Below, piece by piece: positions 1 to 6,146 of a DNA stretch of 8,295 nt. Positions within the stretch are counted from its first letter, which is position 1. The number at the start of each line of letters is the position of its first letter. Position numbers and translations under genes: made by a program. Source of the stretch: Odoribacteraceae bacterium (GTDB lineage Bacteria; Bacteroidota; Bacteroidia; Bacteroidales; Marinifilaceae); contig JAITJA010000094.1 in assembly GCA_031279175.1 (NCBI GenBank), positions 1 through 8,295 of the forward strand, written 5' to 3'. The notes beneath the pieces were generated by a model. It had not been told where the DNA came from and did not search any database. It saw only the letters and a program-made list of their open reading frames with translations.

Positions 1-91
1 CCCCGGGGGAAAGTCTCTCGCGCGCGTGCAACACGGTTTCCCCCGGGGGGAAAGTCTCTCGCGCGCGTGCAACAAGGTTTCCCCCGGGGGG
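1..91. repeat. 41-bp tandem repeat bounded by C5G6 blocks
   Basis: Two near-identical units run in tandem with a 41-bp period, and the start of a third ends the array. Each unit opens with a block of C's followed by G's (1-9, 40-50, 81-91) and continues with a 30-nt interval (10-39 and 51-80). The intervals differ at one base only (C at 34, A at 75). The first C/G block is shorter (4 C + 5 G visible) and touches the window edge, so more copies may lie to the left. The third copy keeps only the C5G6 block. Within a unit, GGGGGAAA (5-12) can pair with TTTCCCCC (37-44), giving an 8-bp stem with a 24-nt loop. The function is unknown; it may be an intergenic or 3'-end structural repeat. Confidence 0.85.
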
Positions 92-98
92 ACGAGAA

Positions 99-122
99 GC
101 GGCCTCCCGGGAAGGAGGCCGC
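99..122 (-). terminator. GC-rich hairpin, possible terminator of the ABC operon
   Basis: GCGGCCTCC (99-107) and GGAGGCCGC (114-122) form a perfect 9-bp stem around a 6-nt loop. The hairpin lies about 145 nt past the stop codon of the minus-strand permease gene. In minus-strand transcripts it is followed by TTCTCGTC, which is pyrimidine-rich but not a proper U-tract. A T5 run lies on its upstream side instead. The stem is certain; its role as terminator, processing site or 3'-end stabiliser is inferred. Confidence 0.4.
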
Positions 123-159
123 GAAAAATCACGAGCAATTAATAATAGGAGTATTTCTC

Positions 160-187
160 GGGGGAACGGGAGGGGAACGGGAGGGGG
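160..187 (+). other. G-quadruplex-type G-tract array (11-bp direct repeats)
   Basis: Five G-tracts of 5, 3, 4, 3 and 5 bases (160-164, 168-170, 172-175, 179-181, 183-187) are separated by loops AAC, A, AAC and A. This meets the usual definition of an intramolecular G-quadruplex with short loops. The array is built from an 11-bp direct repeat, GGGGAACGGGA, at 161-171 and 172-182, with a diverged third copy from 183. The G-rich strand is the template for the minus-strand ABC operon, about 80 nt past its last stop codon. Whether it folds is not shown by sequence. Confidence 0.7.
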
Positions 188-266
188 AACGCGCGGTGGG
201 GAAGTTATCCCCGGTGGCATGGCGTCCGCGCGCGCCGGTGGGAGCTCCTCCTCCCGTTTGCAGGTG

Positions 267-2609
267 TTAGCGTCCCCGTCGGCGCAGCCAGATGACGAGG
301 AAGACGACGAGCAGTAGCGACGGGAAGATAACGACCAGGACGCGTCGGGCGAACTTCACGTCGTCGCCGGTAGCGAACAACCTGTTATCGATAGGCGACG
401 GTCGGCGCACGTCCACGGGCATCTTCCCGTCCGACATCCACAGGAAAGTAGCCGTGATAAAAGTGGAATTGACCCCGCCGACGCGTTCGTTACTGAAGCA
501 ATCGGCGTCGCCGGTAATCATGACGCGTTGTTCCTTGTCGCCGACTTTTCGCGTCAGGGCCATGGCCACGGGATACGCGCGCGTTACCTCGCCGGTAGAG
601 GGATCGAGGCGAGCGGTATCGTCCACGAAATTCGTTGTTTGCAGTTCGTTCCACCCGTTCGCGGGGTTACTTTCCAGCAGCGTGATCGCGCGGAAGCCTT
701 TTTCCTCGACGCGTTCCAGTGCCGCGCACCCGGGCATGAGGACGCGGGCGGAGCGCGAGACGTTATAGAGCGACTCGTGCAGGCGCGTCAGCCGGGCGCC
801 CTCCCGCGTCATGCCGGGGAGGATAAAGTCCGGGGCGACAGTATTCCGCGGTCGTGCCGGCGCGGCGCGTCCCGGGGAGAAAGACGCGATATTCGAGGTG
901 GGCGCGGTCTCGTCGTCGCCGTACCTGACCAGCTGCCCGGGGAGGAACGCGACGCCGAATCGCGCGGCGACGGGATTCATTGCCTCCAGCCGTCGCGGTT
1001 CGCCGAGGATGACGAGATTCCCCCCGCGTTCGATATAGTCGTCGAGGCGCGCGAGCTCGTCGGTCGACAGGGGCCGTCGCGCGTCCGCGATGACCAGGAT
1101 CGTGATGCTATCTGGTATCGCGCTGTCGAGCGTGATTGACACGCAGTCGAAGCCCTGGTTGACGAGTGCCGAACGTCCGGGTTTGTTGCAAGAGAAGCGG
1201 AAATACCCGCGCGATCCGGCGTCGAGGATGTCCCTCTCGCCGTGTCCCTCGAGGAAGGCGACCACGGGAGGCGGCGCTACCAGTCGCTTGAACGCGGCTG
1301 ATATCTCGGCTTCTGACGGGTAGCGCGTCATGTCGTCGAACATGCGTAGGAAGCTTTTCTGCCCGCTCTCTCGCTCGAGCAACCGGACGACGCGGTAGTC
1401 CTCGACGGAGAGGTCGATGATTTTCTCGATTTCTGCCGGCGGCATGAAGAGCGAGGAGTCGACGTCCCATGCTTTCGAGATTTTCCCGACGGCTTGCAGG
1501 TCTGTCAGCCCGGGGTATCTTCGTTCGACGCCCTGGTTGCCTGGGTTGGTGTAATAATAGACGTACTTGACGCGAGTTTCCGGTTTGAAGCGGGTGAACT
1601 GCGCGAAACGCTCCATGTCTGCTTTCCGGGCGCGAGGGATGACGGACGAGAGACCCCTGTCGAGCGCGTTGACGTATACGGTCATGGTTAATCCTCCCTC
1701 GACTTGCCGGATGATTTCCTGGCTCACGGGGGTGAGGGTGCGTTGTTTCTCTCGTGTCGCGTCGTGGAACGCCATCAGGCGTGGGCGGGAGGTGACGTAG
1801 CCGAGTAGCATGGCGACGAGGAAGAGCGCGGCGTATTTCGCGAACGAGACTTGCCAGCGCGATTTTTGCCGGATGGCTTTCAGGCGCGTGACGGATAGCG
1901 AGAGGAATAACGCGGGGACGATGATGAAATAGAGGACGTCCTCGCTGCACAGGAGTCCGCCAATGGATTCGTCGGCGCGCCCGCTGATGGATAACCACCA
2001 GGTGATCTCGCGGATGAAGTCGTGTTCTTGCCCGAAGCGGTTCACGAAACCCAGGGCGGCGAGGGTCGCGAGCGTTCCCATCGCGGCGACTACCTGGTAG
2101 GAAGTGAGGCTGGACATGAAGAGGCCGATGGCCGCGTAAGCACATAACAAGAGGTATACCCCCAGCAGTCCCGAGAGGGCGACGGGCCAGTCGAAATGCT
2201 CGACGACCACGGAGGTCCACGCGACGTATACCACGAGGACGGCGAGCATGACCAGGCCGTAGACGAGCGTCGAGAGGTACTTGCCGAGGATGATCTGCGC
2301 GTTGGTGACGGGCGAGGAGTAGAGTAACCTGATCGACCCGCTGGCCCGCTCGCGGCTCATCAGTCCCATTGTTAACAGCGGGATATAGAGGTAGAGATAG
2401 TCCTGTACTTTCGCGAACATGCCGCGGCAGAAGGTCAGCGAGAGATTGCTGGTGGAACTTCTCAATTGCTGGTCGCGGGCGATACGCTCGAGGATGTCCG
2501 TGAAGACCGTGGCCGCCTGCAGGGTAAACACGATCAATATCAGCCAGGCGACGGGCGAGTAGAAGAAAGATTGCAGCTCGACGAGCGCTATTCTAAATGT
2601 TTTTTTCAT
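267..2609 (-). CDS. GldF-GldG fusion: ABC-2 permease with periplasmic auxiliary domain
   Basis: A 780-residue inner-membrane protein, inferred to be the membrane part of an ABC exporter. Residues about 15-245 are a GldF-like ABC-2 permease with hydrophobic segments near 18-37, 71-84, 112-135, 143-168, 171-190 and 224-243. The cytoplasmic-loop sequence SRERASGSIRLLYSSPVT (85-102) is typical of this family. A further membrane segment (about 256-273) leads into a long soluble part resembling GldG/ABC_transp_aux, including FLEGHGERD (452-460) and a predicted strand ITILVIADARRPLS (502-515). A C-terminal membrane helix (about 757-775) ends in the basic tail RRRGR. In Flavobacterium johnsoniae GldF and GldG are separate proteins of about 240 and 560 residues, so this length fits a full fusion. 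The ATG is 3 nt after the ATPase stop codon, indicating translational coupling. The substrate is unknown, and the family name does not imply gliding here. The domain assignment is firm; the function is inferred. Confidence 0.9.
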   Translation of the reverse strand: MKKTFRIALVELQSFFYSPVAWLILIVFTLQAATVFTDILERIARDQQLRSSTSNLSLTFCRGMFAKVQDYLYLYIPLLTMGLMSRERASGSIRLLYSSPVTNAQIILGKYLSTLVYGLVMLAVLVVYVAWTSVVVEHFDWPVALSGLLGVYLLLCAYAAIGLFMSSLTSYQVVAAMGTLATLAALGFVNRFGQEHDFIREITWWLSISGRADESIGGLLCSEDVLYFIIVPALFLSLSVTRLKAIRQKSRWQVSFAKYAALFLVAMLLGYVTSRPRLMAFHDATREKQRTLTPVSQEIIRQVEGGLTMTVYVNALDRGLSSVIPRARKADMERFAQFTRFKPETRVKYVYYYTNPGNQGVERRYPGLTDLQAVGKISKAWDVDSSLFMPPAEIEKIIDLSVEDYRVVRLLERESGQKSFLRMFDDMTRYPSEAEISAAFKRLVAPPPVVAFLEGHGERDILDAGSRGYFRFSCNKPGRSALVNQGFDCVSITLDSAIPDSITILVIADARRPLSTDELARLDDYIERGGNLVILGEPRRLEAMNPVAARFGVAFLPGQLVRYGDDETAPTSNIASFSPGRAAPARPRNTVAPDFILPGMTREGARLTRLHESLYNVSRSARVLMPGCAALERVEEKGFRAITLLESNPANGWNELQTTNFVDDTARLDPSTGEVTRAYPVAMALTRKVGDKEQRVMITGDADCFSNERVGGVNSTFITATFLWMSDGKMPVDVRRPSPIDNRLFATGDDVKFARRVLVVIFPSLLLVVFLVIWLRRRGR

Positions 2610-2612
2610 GTT

Positions 2613-3554
2613 TCATTCTTTATCGTTTCTGTCATTTTTCCCGGATAGCTCGGCGAAGACGGAGTCCAGGGTGTTTCTCTCCACGGTGATCTCGGCGAGG
2701 TCCCATCCCCTGGCGACGCTCTCCTTGACGACGCGGACGGGCGCGTCAGAAAGGTTCGCGAACGTCAGCCGGTAGCGTTTCCCGGAGAGTTGTTCGACGC
2801 GGGTCATGCCGTCGAGCGCGGAGAGGGCCTCGATGCCCGGTAAAGCCTCGAAGGTGACGACGAGGGTGCTGGGCGGGATGTAATTGTCGAACTCGTCGAC
2901 GTCCCCGGAGAAGACGACCTCTCCTTGCTCGAGCATGTAGATCTTGTCGCATGTCGCGCGCACCTCCGTGAGGATATGCGTCGAGAGCATGACGGTGCGT
3001 TCCTCCCCGATCTCCTTCACCAGTCGCCGGGCCTCGATGATCTGGTTCGGGTCGAGCCCGTTCGTTGGCTCGTCGAGCACGACGAGCAGCGGGTCGTGGA
3101 TGATTGCCTGCGCGATGCCCACTCGCTGCTGGTACCCGCCGGAGAGATTGCGGAGCAGGCGCTTGCGGCAGGCCTCGATCCCGCAGTTGTCGACGACGCG
3201 ATCGATGGCGCGCTTGACGTCCCGCGCGGGCACGTCGCGCAAGAAGGCACAGTATCGCAGGTACTCCTCGACGGTCAGGTCGAGATGCAGTGGTGGTTGC
3301 TGTGGCAGGAACCCGATGTAGCGCTTGGCGGCGACGGGGTTTTCTCTCGCGTCGATCCCGTTGACGCGGACGCTGCCGGCGGTCTGCTTGAGCACGCCGC
3401 AGAGGATGTTCATGAGGGTAGACTTCCCGGCGCCGTTAGAGCCGAGGAGGCCGTAGATGCCGGTGTCTTGGATCTCGAGATGGACGTCGCGTATGGCCCA
3501 CCGGATGGAATAACGATGTGAAAGGTTCTCTACTTTAACAATGGGTTGTTTCAT
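2613..3554 (-). CDS. ABC transporter ATP-binding protein (GldA-like)
   Basis: A 313-residue cytoplasmic ATPase inferred to power the adjacent membrane protein. All nucleotide-binding motifs are present in order: Walker A GSNGAGKST (38-46), Q-loop within FLPQQPP (82-88), ABC signature LSGGYQQR (137-144), Walker B LLVVLDEP (156-163) with the catalytic Glu at 162, D-loop GLD (166-168) and H-loop His193. The spacing and the LDEPTNGLDP form match the drug/antibiotic and GldA exporter class. Residues about 225-313 form the extra C-terminal domain common in this class. The start is ATGAAACAACCC, with no Shine-Dalgarno sequence, which is normal for Bacteroidota. The gene begins 79 nt after the preceding lipoprotein gene, with a hairpin in between, and ends 3 nt before the fused permease gene. 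These two genes are clearly one unit; whether they also share the upstream transcript is open. Confidence 0.95.
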   Translation of the reverse strand: MKQPIVKVENLSHRYSIRWAIRDVHLEIQDTGIYGLLGSNGAGKSTLMNILCGVLKQTAGSVRVNGIDARENPVAAKRYIGFLPQQPPLHLDLTVEEYLRYCAFLRDVPARDVKRAIDRVVDNCGIEACRKRLLRNLSGGYQQRVGIAQAIIHDPLLVVLDEPTNGLDPNQIIEARRLVKEIGEERTVMLSTHILTEVRATCDKIYMLEQGEVVFSGDVDEFDNYIPPSTLVVTFEALPGIEALSALDGMTRVEQLSGKRYRLTFANLSDAPVRVVKESVARGWDLAEITVERNTLDSVFAELSGKNDRNDKE

Positions 3555-3594
3555 GCTTTACTTGGTTTTACGAACATGTTTTGCTTTTGAAGTC

Positions 3595-3625
3595 ACCGGG
3601 GAGGCCGCGTTGAAGCCTCCCCGGT
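3595..3625 (-). terminator. Hairpin between the SusCD operon and the ABC genes
   Basis: ACCGGGGAGGC (3595-3605) and GCCTCCCCGGT (3615-3625) are perfect 11-bp inverted repeats around a 9-nt loop. The stem starts 8 nt past the TGA of the metallohydrolase-like gene in the transcribed direction. It is followed by GACTTCAAAAGC, so the U-tract of a textbook intrinsic terminator is weak. A smaller palindrome, CCCGTGAACGGG (3629-3640), overlaps the stop codon. The structure may end, attenuate or stabilise the SusCD transcript. I see no TAnnTTTG-type Bacteroidota promoter in the 40 nt before the ATPase start, so some read-through is plausible. Confidence 0.55.
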
Positions 3626-3633
3626 AGACCCGT

Positions 3634-4569
3634 TCACGGGACGCGGTCGTTGCCGATCGCTTGCAGGTCGACGCCGAACGACTCCTTGAAGTAGGTAGTG
3701 ATCGCGGCGTATTTCGCCCTGATCTTGCCGCTGGCGTCGTACTCGGGAGTCAGCAGCCCGCGGCGGTTGACGAAGTCGGTGATGGGGAGCGTTCCCCGCG
3801 GCGCGACGAGCGTGTCGCGGGGGGTGTAGACGATCGCGTACACGTAAGCGTCCCAGTCGGCGGACTCGGTGATGGCCGATGGCGTGATGAAGCCGTTAGC
3901 CAGCCGGGCGGCGTTGCCCGAGCCCGGCGTGGTGTAGTCGGTGATGGAGAGGAAGAGGGGGTCGCGTTGCAGCTTGCCGGAGGAGACGAGCTTGCGCAGG
4001 AAGACCTCCGATGCTTTCGACTTGAACTCGTTGACCCGCGCCGGGGTGATCGAGCGGATCTCCTCGCCTCCCCACTGGAAAAGGAGGTAATCAACGCCCG
4101 CGGCTGGCGCCTTGTCCGTCTCCGCGCCCGTCTTTGCCCGCTCGACGAAGGATCGCAGCAGGAAGATCTTCTTGGGCAACATCTCGAGCAGGAACGGGTC
4201 GGGGTAATGCGCGAGGAACTTCTCCCGGATCATGTTGATCTGGTCGCCGATGTACGCCTCGTCAGCTGGCGTGTCGACGTGTCCTGCCACGGCCACGCCC
4301 CCGATGGAGTCGTAAACGACGGGGATGAAGGCGTTGTTGGTGACGTTCCAGTAGATGTCGCGCGGCTCGTACTTGTATAACATGAGCGTGTTATACTTCT
4401 TGAAGAACTCGAGGATGTACGCGTCGTAATCGTGATCGCCCTGCGGCAAGGTGTAGTCGCCGTAGACGTTCTCCGGCCCGGTGCGCGGCGTCAGCTCCTC
4501 CTCCCTCTCGCAAGCGACGTGGCAGAGGGCAAGCAACAGGAGCGCGGTAAATGTATTTCTATATTTCAT
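3634..4569 (-). CDS. SusCD-associated zinc-metallohydrolase-like lipoprotein lacking HExxH (probable pseudoenzyme)
   Basis: A 311-residue predicted surface lipoprotein. A hydrophobic signal (residues 6-19) ends at Cys20, followed by the acidic stretch EREEE, similar to Bacteroidota surface-export signals. The lipobox HVAC is loose (His at -3). The frame of the protein recalls the 'substrate import-associated zinc metallohydrolase' (Mx-type peptidase) lipoproteins encoded beside SusCD: DAYILEFFKKYNTLMLYKY (49-67), LPKKIFLLRS (131-140), GFITPSAITESADWD (226-240) and a C-terminal KYAAITTYFKESFGVDL (286-302). No HExxH is present, and the only histidines are residues 17, 46, 97 and 121, so the usual zinc site cannot form. 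The expected acidic ligand after the GFITP segment is also not evident. It is the third gene of the SusCD operon, 18 nt after susD. A binding or assembly role in the uptake complex is inferred. Family assignment is from remembered consensus features, not from a search. Confidence 0.75.
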   Translation of the reverse strand: MKYRNTFTALLLLALCHVACEREEELTPRTGPENVYGDYTLPQGDHDYDAYILEFFKKYNTLMLYKYEPRDIYWNVTNNAFIPVVYDSIGGVAVAGHVDTPADEAYIGDQINMIREKFLAHYPDPFLLEMLPKKIFLLRSFVERAKTGAETDKAPAAGVDYLLFQWGGEEIRSITPARVNEFKSKASEVFLRKLVSSGKLQRDPLFLSITDYTTPGSGNAARLANGFITPSAITESADWDAYVYAIVYTPRDTLVAPRGTLPITDFVNRRGLLTPEYDASGKIRAKYAAITTYFKESFGVDLQAIGNDRVP

Positions 4570-4587
4570 CTTTTCATTGGTTTAAAG

Positions 4588-6135
4588 TTATCTCGGCGTG
4601 TTGGAAGGATTGGGGACGAGCGCGGGGTTCTTGCTCAAGGCGACGGCGGGGATCGGGAGCACGTAACGCTCGTCACCCTGCACGAGCGAGTCGATGACCG
4701 GGTTTTGCTCGGCAATAAACTTGAACTCGTGGATGATCTTCGGCATCCCCGCGCGCCGGAGGTCAAACCAGCGGTGCTCCTCGTAAGACAGCTCCCTCCG
4801 GCGCTCGTCGAGGCAGAACTGGATCAGCTCGTCGGCCGCTGTTATCTCCACGGGGACGTAGGCGACGTTGCGCTTGTCATAGCGGTGCTCGCGCAAGTAA
4901 TTGAGATCGGCGAGCGCTGCCAGTCGTCGCGCGTCGTTGCCCGTCTCGAGGAACAGCCGCGCGTTACTCTCGGCCCGGTTGAGGTAAGCCTCGGCGACGC
5001 GCATACCTTTCGTGGGGCCTGATCCCCCTTCCCGGATGATCTTCAGGTTAGAGACGCGGTATCTTGACGCCATCGCGCCGTAGCCTATATAATAAAAGTG
5101 CGGGCGCAGATCCTTCCGGTTCGTCGTGCTCACGTCGTCATATTCGTAACACGCGAGCAAGTTGGCAGAGACGGCGTACGGCGCGGGCGCGGTGCGGGAA
5201 TAAGCCGGCGTCATCGTCGCGTTGAACGAGAAACTGTGCTCCAGCGACGATGAGAAGCCCCATATCAGCTCCGCGTTATTGAGGTCATAGACATTTGACG
5301 TGAAGGCATTCGTCGTCGGGTAATTATTTGACGCGTTGGTAAGCTTCGAGAGATCGAGCAGCGCGGGAGAGCGTTGCAGGAGCTTCGTCGCGTAGGCGAT
5401 AGACTCGTCCCAGCGCTCCTCGTAGAGGTAGACGCGCGAGAGCAGCGTGTAGACGAAGAGGTCCGTGACGCGCCACTTGCTATTCTCCTTCCCGAGTTCC
5501 GCGAGCAACACCTCCGCGTCGAGCAGATCCTTCTCGATCTGCTTGTAGACGGTAGCCACGGGGACGCGCGTCGGGTACTCGTCCTTGACGGCCGACGCGA
5601 GGATGAGCGGGACGCCGGGGGAGGTGTTCGCGTCAACGCCCGGCGCGTTGTAAGGCTGCCCGTAGAGGTTCACGAGCATGAAGTAGCAGTAGGAGCGCAA
5701 TGCCAGTGCCTCGCCCTTCAGCTTGTCCTTCTCTTCCCGCGACCCGACGACCTCCTCGAGGTTGTCCAGCACGACGTTGCAGACCATGATCCGGCGGTAG
5801 TACAACTCGTAGGAGTTGGCGTTAGCGATACCTCGCTCCTGCATGGACTCGAACATGTCATGCCGCCAGAGGAAAGGCCCTTCACCCTTCATGAGCAAGA
5901 CGACCTGCTGCTCGATGGAGCGGGTGGGGAAATTACTTGTCACGTTGTCCGTGAGCAATTCGAGGTACGGCGCGAAGAACCCCGTGACGGGATAAGCCTC
6001 GCCGATCATCAACTGCTGAAGGTCGATCACGGAACCGGGGCGCAGCTCGTTCAGGCTATATTCCTCCAGGAACTTGTTGCAACTCCACGCGGTGGTCACC
6101 AGGAGGAGTAGCGCTATCAATCTATATCTTTTCAT
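4588..6135 (-). CDS. SusD/RagB-family nutrient-binding outer-membrane lipoprotein
   Basis: A 515-residue lipoprotein that forms the lid of a SusC barrel and captures substrate at the cell surface. The signal peptide MKRYRLIALLLLVTTAWSC ends at Cys19, followed by NKFLEE, the usual SusD beginning. Family hallmarks are LKGEALALRSYCYFMLVNL (residues 139-157), a TPR-like helix pair including LLSRVYLYEERWDESIAYA (231-249), RVAEAYLNRAE (379-389), the strongly conserved DERRRELSYEEHRWFDLRR (443-461), and the C-terminal YVLPIPAVALSKNPALVPNP (491-510). I chose the ATG at 6135, 11 nt after the susC stop. An in-frame GTG at 6144 would add three residues (MTT) before the positively charged start of the signal and is less likely. 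The length is normal for the family. The gene directly follows its SusC partner and precedes the metallohydrolase-like gene by 18 nt. Ligand specificity cannot be inferred. Confidence 0.95.
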   Translation of the reverse strand: MKRYRLIALLLLVTTAWSCNKFLEEYSLNELRPGSVIDLQQLMIGEAYPVTGFFAPYLELLTDNVTSNFPTRSIEQQVVLLMKGEGPFLWRHDMFESMQERGIANANSYELYYRRIMVCNVVLDNLEEVVGSREEKDKLKGEALALRSYCYFMLVNLYGQPYNAPGVDANTSPGVPLILASAVKDEYPTRVPVATVYKQIEKDLLDAEVLLAELGKENSKWRVTDLFVYTLLSRVYLYEERWDESIAYATKLLQRSPALLDLSKLTNASNNYPTTNAFTSNVYDLNNAELIWGFSSSLEHSFSFNATMTPAYSRTAPAPYAVSANLLACYEYDDVSTTNRKDLRPHFYYIGYGAMASRYRVSNLKIIREGGSGPTKGMRVAEAYLNRAESNARLFLETGNDARRLAALADLNYLREHRYDKRNVAYVPVEITAADELIQFCLDERRRELSYEEHRWFDLRRAGMPKIIHEFKFIAEQNPVIDSLVQGDERYVLPIPAVALSKNPALVPNPSNTPR

Positions 6136-6146
6136 GGTTGTCACAG

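Larger units (their letters stand above)
1..266. other. Intergenic region without a convincing gene
   Basis: No credible protein-coding or RNA gene is seen here. Besides the tandem repeat, the hairpin at 99-122 and the G-tract array, it contains an AT-rich island at about 131-156 within very GC-rich surroundings. Two weak inverted repeats are also present: GGGGA/TCCCC (198-202 and 208-212) and GGGAG/CTCCC (240-244 and 251-255). No tRNA-like cloverleaf is apparent. The region is the 3' flank of the minus-strand ABC operon; what lies to its left is not visible. Confidence 0.7.

Noticed and set aside
1..91. CRISPR array
   Set aside because: The whole 41-bp unit repeats, including the interval, so there are no variable spacers, and only two full units are visible.
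67..270. 67-residue plus-strand reading frame in the left intergenic region
   Set aside because: It is made from repeat and G-tract sequence, is low in complexity, has no recognisable motif and overlaps the end of the permease gene. It is best explained as a chance frame in GC-rich DNA.
1108..2220. 370-residue minus-strand frame inside the permease gene
   Set aside because: It is an Arg/His/Pro-rich out-of-frame reading of the fusion gene, whose own frame shows clear family motifs. The same applies to the long antisense frames at 3661-4380, 5374-6111, 2925-3521 and 6711-7214.
2598..2609. A7 tract at the start of the permease gene as a phase-variable switch
   Set aside because: A-rich first codons (ATG AAA AAA) are normal for these genes, and seven bases are short for a slippage switch. 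Nothing else suggests phase variation.
267..3554. Evidence for gliding motility
   Set aside because: Similarity to GldA, GldF and GldG alone is not enough. Related ABC exporters occur in non-gliding Bacteroidota, and no other gliding gene is in the window.
4722..4736. HEFKF in the SusD protein as a zinc-protease-like motif
   Set aside because: It has only one His, lacks the second His of HExxH, and lies in the ordinary C-terminal region just after the conserved RWFDLRR of SusD.
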